This document shows positions 1-5,748 of a stretch of 6,730 nt of DNA, in pieces. Source of the stretch: Nitrosopumilales archaeon CG15_BIG_FIL_POST_REV_8_21_14_020_37_12 (GTDB taxonomy: Archaea; Thermoproteota; Nitrososphaeria; Nitrososphaerales; Nitrosopumilaceae); assembly GCA_002781805.1 (NCBI GenBank), contig PFFZ01000041.1, forward strand, positions 1-6,730. The letters run 5' to 3'. The notes below the pieces were generated by a model that searched no databases, was not told the origin of the DNA, and saw only the letters and a list, made by a program, of their open reading frames with translations. The position numbers and the translations under genes were made by a program. Numbering within the stretch: position 1 is the first letter of the stretch; every line of letters starts with the position of its first letter.

Positions 1-55
1 CAGTATGCGTCTTACATTTTGCACAATACTTTCTAATGGTCTTGGGTATGTTCAT
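1..55 (-). CDS. rpl44e: Large ribosomal subunit protein L44e (eL42), N-terminal fragment, cut by window edge
   Basis: Read on the minus strand from the ATG at 55-53, the frame gives 18 residues (MNIPKTIRKYCAKCKTHT) and then leaves the window. This is the characteristic start of archaeal L44e: a short basic N-terminus followed by the first half of the zinc-binding site, here C11 and C14, and the KTHT stretch. The protein is a small component of the 50S subunit near the E site and is normally about 90 residues, so roughly four fifths lies to the left. In many archaea rpl44e heads an operon with rps27e and the aIF2-alpha and Nop10 genes; that would lie outside this window and is inferred. An AT-rich box about 28 bases upstream suggests a leaderless transcript. 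The identification rests on 18 residues, but they are distinctive. Confidence 0.85.
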   Translation of the reverse strand, partial: MNIPKTIRKYCAKCKTHT

Positions 56-77
56 ATCAAAAAAACCACTTCAACGG

Positions 78-88
78 TAATTTAAGCA
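78..88 (-). promoter_or_regulatory. TATA-like box of rpl44e
   Basis: On the minus strand this reads TGCTTAAATTA, an archaeal TATA-like element centred about 28 bases before the rpl44e ATG at 55. That spacing would place transcription start at or just before the start codon. There is no Shine-Dalgarno sequence in the gap, which agrees with a leaderless mRNA. Confidence 0.5.
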
Positions 89-93
89 TTGAA

Positions 94-102
94 TCTATAA
101 TA
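94..102 (+). promoter_or_regulatory. TATA-like box of the adenine deaminase-family gene
   Basis: The plus-strand sequence TCTATAATA is centred about 27 bases before the GTG at 125, the expected distance between an archaeal TATA box and the transcription start. It therefore supports GTG 125 as a leaderless start. The rpl44e box at 78-88 is AT-rich in both directions and could also drive rightward transcription from about 110. Confidence 0.45.
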
Positions 103-124
103 GGCGCAAAATCAAACATGTTCT

Positions 125-1888
125 GTGACTTCGAGCCTAGCAAATTCGATCTCGTCATTAAACTCTGTTGCGATGGGAGACAGAAAAGCCGATCTTGTTT
201 TGAAAAATTGTACCATGATATCTGTATACACCCGAGAAACTATTCCAAAAACACAGATCGCGATAATCAAAGACAGAATAGCATATGTTGGACCAGATGC
301 CAGCCATACCATTGGAACAAACACTTGCGTTGTTGATGTTAAAGAAAAATTTGTTTCTCCGGGATTTGCAGATCCGCATGTACACATTGATCAGTTTGTA
401 TTGCCCTCAGAGCTTGCCAAGAGATCACTTCTTTGTGGAGTGACATCTCTTTTTTCTGATCCTATAGACATTGTCAGCGTTGGGGGGAACAAAGGGTTTC
501 AAGAATTTCTAAAACTTGGTGAGGACTTGCCAATTAGAATATTCCAAGTAGTTCCAGGTGGCTTGCCAGTAGATGGCAAATTTAGCAACAGTAAAACAAT
601 GTCCCTATCTGAACAAAAGACTGCAATAAAACATCCGCACGTGCTGGGATTGGGTGAAGTTTTCTCATGGACCAAAGTCACACTACGTGATCCAAATACC
701 ATGAAATCACTCTCATCAATGCTAGAGGCTGACTGCATAATTAATGGACACACAGCTGGCGCAAGTGAGAAAAAACTCAACGCGTATGTGTCATCTGGAA
801 TATTGTCGTGTCATGAGCCAATCAATTTTGATCAAGTTCTAGAGAGATTGCGTTTGGGAATGTGGATAATGATTCGGGAAGGTTCCATAAGACGTGATTT
901 AAAAGAGATCATCCCGCGTGTAATGTCTCATGGAACATATCTTAGTCAGTTGATGTTTTGTTCTGATGGTTTGGATCCCTTGGACATGTCAAAGTATGGT
1001 CACATTGATCATTGTGTTAGGGAAGCAATCTCTCTGGGATTGAAACCGATAGATGCAATTACCATGGCCTCAAAAAACTGCTTTGATTATTACAACATGA
1101 ACAGAGATCTGGGAGGCATTGCCCCAGGCAAGTTAGCAGACATTCTTGTCTTTGATGACTTGAAATCAATTAGACCTTCTGAAGTATTTGTTGGAGGCAA
1201 ACTAGTTGTTTCAAATGGATCACTTGTAACAAAAATAAGGAAAAAACCAATTTCAAAATGGATCAAAAACACGGTAAAATTAAGAAAGTTTTCTCCAAAT
1301 GACTTTGTTGTTGAATCTAAAAAGGGTCAAGTTGACGTAAATACCATATTTATGCAAACTGAGATCATAACAAAACTTGGAGAAGCAAAATTAAATGTCA
1401 AGGATGGAAATGTATTGGCTTCTTATGATAATGATATATGGAAAGTAGCAGCTTTTGACAGGATTCATGGAACAAAAAAGCACTCCATTGGATTTCTTGA
1501 GAACTTTGGTGCAGACATTGGCGCGTTTGCCTCTACATGGAGCTTCCATGAAAATGACCTGATTGTGATTGGTTCAAATGATTCTGATATGGCAATTGCA
1601 TCAAATACACTTGTAAAAAGTCAGGGAGGTATGATAGTCGTAAAATCAGGAAAGATTTTGGCTTTTCTTCCGTTAAACCTTGGAGGAATCGTATCTACTG
1701 ACTCATTTGATGATGTTTCATCTAATTTTGAGAAAATAACTGACTCGATAGTTGATTCTGGATGCAAATTTTTGCGACCTCACTTGATCCCGTTATTCTT
1801 GCCATTTTTGGCTCTGCCATCAGTAAGAATTCTTTCTAGTGGAATAATTGATGTGAAAAATAGATCTTACATCGATCCGATCAAGTAA
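125..1888 (+). CDS. ade: Adenine deaminase-family amidohydrolase (Ade-like), divergent active site
   Basis: This 587-residue protein has the domain order and length of adenine deaminase, which converts adenine to hypoxanthine and ammonia in cytoplasmic purine salvage. Residues about 20-80 are the N-terminal beta-sandwich part. The metal-dependent amidohydrolase barrel follows, with its expected ligands: HVH (H85, H87), E178 in GLGE, H209 in NGH, H230 in SCHE and D281 in CSDG. The long C-terminal Ade-specific domain runs from about 390 and ends with an FLALP segment near 560. The stretch LNAY...REGS (218-254) is strongly Ade-like. Several family signatures differ from the E. coli-type sequence as I remember it: HIESS is HIDQF, DPHE is DPID, TDD is SDG and HDSHN is FHEND. 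The substrate is therefore uncertain. GTG 125 is preferred over ATG 173 because residues 11-18 align with the helix before the GD motif in E. coli Ade and a TATA box lies 27 bases upstream. No frameshift or truncation is visible. Confidence 0.85.
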   Translation: MTSSLANSISSLNSVAMGDRKADLVLKNCTMISVYTRETIPKTQIAIIKDRIAYVGPDASHTIGTNTCVVDVKEKFVSPGFADPHVHIDQFVLPSELAKRSLLCGVTSLFSDPIDIVSVGGNKGFQEFLKLGEDLPIRIFQVVPGGLPVDGKFSNSKTMSLSEQKTAIKHPHVLGLGEVFSWTKVTLRDPNTMKSLSSMLEADCIINGHTAGASEKKLNAYVSSGILSCHEPINFDQVLERLRLGMWIMIREGSIRRDLKEIIPRVMSHGTYLSQLMFCSDGLDPLDMSKYGHIDHCVREAISLGLKPIDAITMASKNCFDYYNMNRDLGGIAPGKLADILVFDDLKSIRPSEVFVGGKLVVSNGSLVTKIRKKPISKWIKNTVKLRKFSPNDFVVESKKGQVDVNTIFMQTEIITKLGEAKLNVKDGNVLASYDNDIWKVAAFDRIHGTKKHSIGFLENFGADIGAFASTWSFHENDLIVIGSNDSDMAIASNTLVKSQGGMIVVKSGKILAFLPLNLGGIVSTDSFDDVSSNFEKITDSIVDSGCKFLRPHLIPLFLPFLALPSVRILSSGIIDVKNRSYIDPIK

Positions 1889-1900
1889 GTAATATTAAAA
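1889..1900 (+). promoter_or_regulatory. TATA-like box of the thermosome gene
   Basis: GTAATATTAAAA begins immediately after the stop codon of the upstream gene. It is centred about 38 bases before the ATG at 1933 and predicts a transcription start near 1921, leaving a leader of about 12 bases. The G-runs between box and start (1901-1915) are too far from the ATG to act as a normal Shine-Dalgarno sequence. Confidence 0.45.
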
Positions 1901-1932
1901 AGGGGGATGCAGGGGATTGATGCTGAATCTTA

Positions 1933-3555
1933 ATGGCATCAATTCAGCAAGGACCAAATGGACCAGTTCTAGTCCTAAAAGAGAGCGCTCTACAACAAAA
2001 AGGTAAGGATGCTCAGCACAACAATATTGCTGCTGCAAAACTAGTTGCTGAATTAGTAAGAAGCAGTCTAGGTCCAAGAGGTTTGGACAAGATGTTAGTT
2101 GATTCCTTAGGTGATGTTACTATTACAAACGATGGCGCAACCATCCTAAAAGAAATTGATGTTCAGCACCCAGCCGCAAAAATGATGGTTGAGATTGCAA
2201 AAACAGTCGATAATGAAGTAGGTGATGGAACTACATCTTCGGTAGTTTTTGGAGGAGCACTGCTGGCAAAGGCAGAAGAGCTACTCAAAAAAGACGTCCA
2301 TTCATCAGTCATTGTTGAAGGATATCAGGCAGCTGCTGAAAAGACATTGGAAATTTATTCTGAGATGGCAAAGAAAATCAAACCTGATGACAGTGAGTCC
2401 CTTTTAAAAATTGCAGTTACAAGTATGCAGTCAAAACTAATCTCAGAAGATAGCGACATTCTCTCTAAGATTGTTGTTGATGCAATTTTGAAAATCGCTA
2501 CCAAAAAAGGCGAAGTTTATTCAGTAGATCTTGAAAACATCAAGGTTGAAAAAAAGGCAGGAGGCTCTATCCAGGATACTCAAATTGTTAAAGGAATTGT
2601 TTTAGATAAAGAAATAGTTCACAGCGGAATGCCAACAAAAATTGAAAATGCAAAAATTGCACTATTAAACTCTGCACTTGAAATTGAAAAAACGGAGATG
2701 AGTTCGGAGATTAGAATTACAGATCCTACACAAATGCAGATGTTTTTGGAAGAAGAGAACAGAATGCTCAAGACAATGGTTGACAAGCTACATTCTGTTG
2801 GAACAAATGTTTTGATCTGTCAGAAAGGAATTGATGACATTGCTCAACACTATCTTGCAAAACATGGAATTTTGGCAGTTCGTCGTGTAAAAGAAAGCGA
2901 CATGATTAAACTTGGGAAAGCAACAGGCGGACGTGTAATTTCAAACTTGGATGATCTCTCGGAGAAAGACTTGGGTATTGCGGACTTGGTTCATCAAAAG
3001 AAGGTTGAATCTGACAAGTGGGTTTTCATTGAAGGGTGCAAACATCCGCAATCAGTAACACTTTTGATCAGAGGCGGTTCCCAAAGAGTAATTGATGAGG
3101 TAGATCGTTCCATTCATGACTCTTTGATGGTAGTAAAGGATGTAATTGAGAAACCAGAAATTGTTGCCGGAGGCGGTGCACCTGAATCATATGCTGCCTC
3201 TCTTCTCAAGGATTGGGCAGATAGTTTTGACGGACGCGAACAACTTGCAATAAAAAAATATGCTGAGGCATTGGAGACAATTCCTTTGACAATTGCTGAA
3301 AACGCTGGAATGGATCCAATTGATACAATGGCTAACCTCAGAGCAAAACAAAACCAAGGAAAAAAATGGACTGGAATTGACGCAAGAAATACGAAGATTG
3401 CAGACATGCTTGCAATTGACGTCGTAGAGCCAATTGTAGTCAAAGAACAAATAATAAAATCTGCAACAGAGGCAGCGTGCATGATCCTTAGAATAGATGA
3501 TGTTATTGCAGTATCTGGCGGTCCAGGTGGCGGCGGCATGCCTCGTATGGGATAA
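1933..3555 (+). CDS. Thermosome subunit (group II chaperonin)
   Basis: This 540-residue protein is a full-length archaeal thermosome subunit. It assembles into a double-ring ATP-driven cytoplasmic complex that folds proteins inside a cavity closed by its own built-in lid. The ATP-site signatures of the family are in place: [10 protein letters not shown] (45-54), NDGATIL (66-72), GDGTT (97-101, with D98) and HDS (395-397, with D396 as the presumed catalytic aspartate). AGGGAPE at 412-418 is the conserved second equatorial segment. The apical domain occupies roughly 210-370. The tail ends in [12 protein letters not shown], the Gly/Met-rich C-terminus common in thermosomes and projecting into the cavity. 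The start is supported by the family N-terminus and a TATA-like box. Archaea often encode two or more subunits, and the alpha/beta type cannot be assigned from this copy alone. It lies 44 bases after ade and 30 bases before the sugar kinase, with separate promoter-like boxes. Heat or stress regulation is usual for the family but is not visible here. Confidence 0.96.
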   Translation: MASIQQGPNGPVLVLKESALQQKGKDAQHNNIAAAKLVAELVRSSLGPRGLDKMLVDSLGDVTITNDGATILKEIDVQHPAAKMMVEIAKTVDNEVGDGTTSSVVFGGALLAKAEELLKKDVHSSVIVEGYQAAAEKTLEIYSEMAKKIKPDDSESLLKIAVTSMQSKLISEDSDILSKIVVDAILKIATKKGEVYSVDLENIKVEKKAGGSIQDTQIVKGIVLDKEIVHSGMPTKIENAKIALLNSALEIEKTEMSSEIRITDPTQMQMFLEEENRMLKTMVDKLHSVGTNVLICQKGIDDIAQHYLAKHGILAVRRVKESDMIKLGKATGGRVISNLDDLSEKDLGIADLVHQKKVESDKWVFIEGCKHPQSVTLLIRGGSQRVIDEVDRSIHDSLMVVKDVIEKPEIVAGGGAPESYAASLLKDWADSFDGREQLAIKKYAEALETIPLTIAENAGMDPIDTMANLRAKQNQGKKWTGIDARNTKIADMLAIDVVEPIVVKEQIIKSATEAACMILRIDDVIAVSGGPGGGGMPRMG

Positions 3556-3557
3556 AT

Positions 3558-3567
3558 CTCTTAAGAA
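3558..3567 (+). promoter_or_regulatory. Possible TATA-like box of the ROK kinase gene
   Basis: CTCTTAAGAA lies in the 30-base gap after the thermosome stop, centred about 24 bases before TTG 3586 and 27 before TTG 3589. This is leaderless spacing. The match to a TATA box is weak, so read-through from the thermosome promoter is an alternative. Confidence 0.3.
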
Positions 3568-3585
3568 GCAAAACCATTCTCATCA

Positions 3586-4455
3586 TTGTTGTACAAAATC
3601 GGCATAGATCTTGGTGGAACCAAAACAGAAGGCATTCTCTTAGATGAAAAACTGCAAACAATTCAAAGAAAGAGAGTTCTGACTCCAAAAAATAACTATC
3701 AGGAAATCTTAGAATCTATCAGATTACTTGTATCTGACTTGTCTCAAAACATAGATGACTTTTCTTTAGGTGTGTGTACACCAGGTGCAATATCAAAAAA
3801 AACTGGTTTGATTAAAAACAGTAATACGCAATCGCTGATAGGAAAATCATTAAAAGAAGATCTGCAGAAACTATTGGAAAAAAAAGTTTCCATGGAAAAT
3901 GACGCTAATTGTTTTGCTCAAGCCGAAGCTACATTAGGTGCTGCAAGAGGATATGGGCTTGTTTTTGGAGTAATTATGGGGACTGGTGTAGGTGGTGGCA
4001 TTGTAATTGATGGCAAGTTGTATCAGGGCAGAACCAACATTGCAGGAGAATGGGGGCACCATACTCTGTACCGGAATGGCAATACATGTTACTGCGGAAA
4101 AAATGGATGTGTTGAAACCTATATCAGCGGTCCTGCACTGGAGAAAAGATGGTTTGAGTTAACAGGAATGCCACAATCTATTCCTGAAATAATATGTTCT
4201 AATGACACTGACAACTTTGAGCAATGGAAAGACGAGTTTCTTGAAAACTTTGGGTTTGGCATGGCAAACGTGGTTGATATCTTGGATCCTGACGCCATAG
4301 TTCTTGGCGGTGGGTTGTCAAACATCAACTTTCTATATTCTGATGGGAGGGACTCCATATATGACAAAGTATTCTCTGATATTGTGGACACTCCAATTCT
4401 AAAAAACAAACTGGGTGATTCTGCTGGAGTTTTTGGAGCGGCTTTGCTGGAATGA
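3586..4455 (+). CDS. ROK-family sugar kinase, fructokinase (Mak)-like
   Basis: This 289-residue protein is a complete ROK kinase, a cytoplasmic enzyme that phosphorylates a hexose with ATP. The N-terminal phosphate-binding motif is IDLGGTKTE (7-15). The catalytic aspartate is D106 in ENDAN, and GTGVGGG (132-138) is the second glycine-rich loop. GEWGH (154-158) carries the sugar-contacting glutamate E155. The structural zinc site is H158 with C168, C170 and C175 in CYCGKNGC, followed by the conserved E177. The LDPDAIVLGGG block (233-243) and the GDSAGVFGAA end resemble E. coli Mak closely, making fructose or another hexose the best guess; glucose or N-acetylglucosamine cannot be excluded. The loop between GEWGH and the CYCG site is shorter than in E. 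coli Mak. Only TTG codons are available as starts after the in-frame stop at 3562-3564: TTG 3586 or the next codon, TTG 3589, whose product MYKIGIDLGG fits the family slightly better. The stop abuts that of the convergent DUF2024 gene. Confidence 0.9.
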   Translation: MLYKIGIDLGGTKTEGILLDEKLQTIQRKRVLTPKNNYQEILESIRLLVSDLSQNIDDFSLGVCTPGAISKKTGLIKNSNTQSLIGKSLKEDLQKLLEKKVSMENDANCFAQAEATLGAARGYGLVFGVIMGTGVGGGIVIDGKLYQGRTNIAGEWGHHTLYRNGNTCYCGKNGCVETYISGPALEKRWFELTGMPQSIPEIICSNDTDNFEQWKDEFLENFGFGMANVVDILDPDAIVLGGGLSNINFLYSDGRDSIYDKVFSDIVDTPILKNKLGDSAGVFGAALLE

Positions 4456-4716
4456 TTACTCTGGACAGCCTTCCATCTTTGCAATGAAATATCCGTTTGT
4501 CATGATCTCAATTTCCATGTCGTCTGGTACTGATTAAGTATGACAAAACCTGCACTCGTTTGTAGTTACGGTAGAATTTTCCTCGCCAATGGTTTTTAGC
4601 CATTCTTTTGCGTATGCTATTGCCTTTTCAGTTTCTTTTTTATCAGTTACGACATCAAAATGCATAGTACGGCCATCTTTGGCTTTGACATATGTATCAA
4701 ACACATGAAAATCCAT
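4456..4716 (-). pseudogene. DUF2024-family protein gene interrupted by an in-frame TAA
   Basis: The ATG at 4716-4714 opens a frame of 60 residues beginning MDFHVFDTYV and ending CRFCHT, which then meets TAA at 4536-4534. The same frame continues for 25 more codons (SVPDD through to KMEGCPE) to a second TAA at 4458-4456. Together these make the usual length of a DUF2024 protein, about 86 residues, including its C-terminal GCP motif. The upstream part holds the conserved HVFDTYVK start and the CxxC pair (C55, C58); the downstream part holds C84. DUF2024 is a small cytoplasmic family of unknown function found in bacteria and archaea. The interruption looks like one substitution of a sense codon, most simply GAA to TAA, because no frameshift is needed. 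It may be a recent nonsense mutation, a sequencing error, or a tolerated truncation yielding the 60-residue product. A good TATA-like box remains upstream, so the gene may still be transcribed. Confidence 0.82.
4534..4536 (-). other. Premature TAA stop within the DUF2024 frame (codon 61)
   Basis: This in-frame codon separates CRFCHT from SVPDD. One base change would restore a sense codon: GAA (Glu), CAA or AAA. Pyrrolysine uses TAG and selenocysteine uses TGA, so neither explains a TAA. Confidence 0.85.
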
Positions 4717-4736
4717 AAACTGTGAAAACTTGTTTG

Positions 4737-4746
4737 AATATTTAAT
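4737..4746 (-). promoter_or_regulatory. TATA-like box of the DUF2024 gene
   Basis: On the minus strand this reads ATTAAATATT, centred about 26 bases before the ATG at 4716. This is the spacing expected for a leaderless transcript. It fits inside the 33-base gap after the flavin-fold gene and indicates separate transcription. Confidence 0.5.
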
Positions 4747-4749
4747 GGG

Positions 4750-5214
4750 TTACTTTTGAAACAACTGCGTAGAATCAATGTCTGAGCCAATGCACATGTC
4801 AGTATATTCTTCTGGATTTAGAGAATAGCATACTTTTGGCTCAAATTGAATCACCTGGGCTTCCTTATCGCTTATTTTCTTTACTTTCTCTGAGTTGTTT
4901 TTCTCTAGCGTTTTTTTGATTATGGAATTTTTTATAATGGATTTTGTTGGTTCGTCTGTAATGAAAGTCACGGTTCCTCTGAACTGAAATCCCTTTAACT
5001 CTTCTTTGTTAAAAACTGAAATAGTTACTAGCGGATTTGCCTGCATATTCTTAAATGATTTATGCTTGAAAAAATCAAGCCAGTATATTGTATCTTCTTC
5101 AATTTTGAAGAATATTCTAGGTGAAACATTTGCTATGCTACCATTTACAGTTCCTACTGCAAAAATCCCCTGTGCGTCGATGAAATCCTTTATTTCATCT
5201 GGAATTTTTACCAT
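4750..5214 (-). CDS. Pyridoxamine 5'-phosphate oxidase-like FMN-binding split-barrel protein
   Basis: This 154-residue soluble protein has the layout of the PNPOx-like split beta-barrel family. It opens with a short helix (KIPDEIKDFID), then the strand GIFAVGTVNGSIANVSPR (16-33), where family members place the first barrel strand and a conserved proline-arginine turn. Next come TIYWLDFFKHKSFKNMQANP (42-61), matching the typical block ending in a helix and an xNP turn, and the strand pair VTISVF and GFQFRGTVTFI (63-86). Such proteins bind FMN, F420 or related cofactors, often as dimers, and act in oxidoreductase chemistry or cofactor handling. The sequence does not show which, and a true role in vitamin B6 synthesis is unlikely from the short, divergent form. 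The C-terminal third is Lys/Glu-rich and has two cysteines (C129, C141). The start is ATG 5214 with a TATA-like box about 25 bases upstream. Confidence 0.8.
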   Translation of the reverse strand: MVKIPDEIKDFIDAQGIFAVGTVNGSIANVSPRIFFKIEEDTIYWLDFFKHKSFKNMQANPLVTISVFNKEELKGFQFRGTVTFITDEPTKSIIKNSIIKKTLEKNNSEKVKKISDKEAQVIQFEPKVCYSLNPEEYTDMCIGSDIDSTQLFQK

Positions 5215-5234
5215 GATTCTTTTGGATCATTTTT

Positions 5235-5243
5235 GTATTAAAG
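5235..5243 (-). promoter_or_regulatory. TATA-like box of the PNPOx-like gene
   Basis: On the minus strand this reads CTTTAATAC, centred about 25 bases before the ATG at 5214. It lies in the 36-base gap after the stop of the upstream gene. The spacing fits a leaderless transcript, and no Shine-Dalgarno sequence is seen. Confidence 0.5.
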
Positions 5244-5250
5244 TAGTTTT

Positions 5251-5607
5251 TCAAACCTCAGACTTGATAACAATCTCCAAGACTTTGTCTGTGATTTTAT
5301 TGATATCTGCATCTATCTCTGTACTGATCAGAATCAGACCTGCACCTCCAATGGGGACGGTAATTCGATAAATCTTTTCATATTTTGCCAGTGCATAAAT
5401 CGGCTTGCCGATCTTCTCTGATGTTTTTTTCCTGGTGGACCATCTATAGACTGCCTGTGACAATGCTGTCTCAGTCTCTTCTCTTGTTAGGTAGCTTTTC
5501 AATCCCTTTCTTGTTTTGTCATACAGCTCGCCATAGTCGTAAACTCCTACATACCTTATTGTCTTGTCAATTTCTAAAATCTGGTCACAAATTTTTTCGT
5601 AATCCAT
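5251..5607 (-). CDS. Small conserved thaumarchaeal protein, probably DUF6659-type
   Basis: This 118-residue protein has no catalytic motif I can name. It begins MDYEKICDQILEIDKTIRYV, followed by GVYDYGELYDKTRKGLKSYL and a segment rich in conserved-looking polar residues (LTREETE, SQAVYRWSTRK, 40-60). It ends with a strand-like hydrophobic part, RITVPIGGAGLILIST (81-96), and a helical tail. The pattern of a helix, an IRYVGVYD strand, a G-containing turn and a late GGAGLILIS strand suggests a small alpha/beta sensor-like fold, roadblock-like in general layout; this is inference. I recall near-identical N-terminal patterns in multi-copy thaumarchaeal proteins annotated DUF6659. There is no signal peptide or membrane segment, so it is likely cytoplasmic. 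The start ATG 5607 is preceded by AGGTAAG, only a weak ribosome-binding match, and by a near-palindrome at the core-promoter distance. Confidence 0.72.
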   Translation of the reverse strand: MDYEKICDQILEIDKTIRYVGVYDYGELYDKTRKGLKSYLTREETETALSQAVYRWSTRKKTSEKIGKPIYALAKYEKIYRITVPIGGAGLILISTEIDADINKITDKVLEIVIKSEV

Positions 5608-5628
5608 TCTTACCTAGCTCTGTAAAAA

Positions 5629-5641
5629 GGGAAATTCTCCC
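5629..5641. promoter_or_regulatory. Near-palindrome at the promoter of the DUF6659-type gene
   Basis: GGGAAATTCTCCC matches its own reverse complement at all but two positions. It sits 22-34 bases before the ATG at 5607, where a TATA box would be expected for a leaderless transcript, and no better TATA box is visible close by. It could be an operator overlapping the promoter, or chance. A weaker AT-rich candidate, TTCATAAG on the minus strand, lies just upstream at about 5645-5652. Confidence 0.3.
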
Positions 5642-5671
5642 ACTTATGAACAATTCTACAATGCTAATTAG

Positions 5672-5698
5672 AAAAATCAATACAGTACGTTTTACTGT
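5672..5698 (-). terminator. Hairpin followed by T-run after the methyltransferase gene
   Basis: Bases 5682-5698 form an inverted repeat with perfect 6-base arms (ACAGTA / TACTGT) around a 5-base loop. On the minus strand it is followed, a few bases later, by TTTTT (5676-5672). A further minus-strand T-run lies at 5724-5720, before the hairpin. Archaeal termination usually needs only T-runs, so the hairpin may be incidental or serve as a binding site upstream of the next gene. Confidence 0.35.
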
Positions 5699-5748
5699 GG
5701 ATAATTTTCATCTAATTGTAAAAATATTGAAAATTTAGAGAGGTTCGT

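Noticed and set aside
118..336. A 72-codon plus-strand frame starting at ATG 118
   Set aside because: It overlaps the Ade-like gene in another frame and has no recognisable content; the Ade-like frame has full-length homology.
1900..1916. G-rich stretch with two G-runs as a Shine-Dalgarno site or G-quadruplex
   Set aside because: The nearest G-run is about 18 bases before the ATG, too far for ribosome binding, and two runs are too few for a typical quadruplex.
3114..3539. A 141-codon open frame on the minus strand inside the thermosome gene
   Set aside because: It lies wholly antisense to a highly conserved chaperonin. Its Ser/Ala/Pro-rich translation looks like nothing known and there is no promoter or start context. 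It is a shadow of the real gene.
4534..4536. Stop-codon recoding to explain the split DUF2024 gene
   Set aside because: Known recoding uses TGA for selenocysteine or TAG for pyrrolysine. TAA fits neither, and no recoding hairpin is evident next to it, so mutation or sequencing error is simpler.
5006..5371. A plus-strand open frame overlapping two minus-strand genes
   Set aside because: It spans the PNPOx-like start, the intergenic promoter and the end of the DUF6659-type gene, all supported on the other strand. Its translation shows no family pattern.
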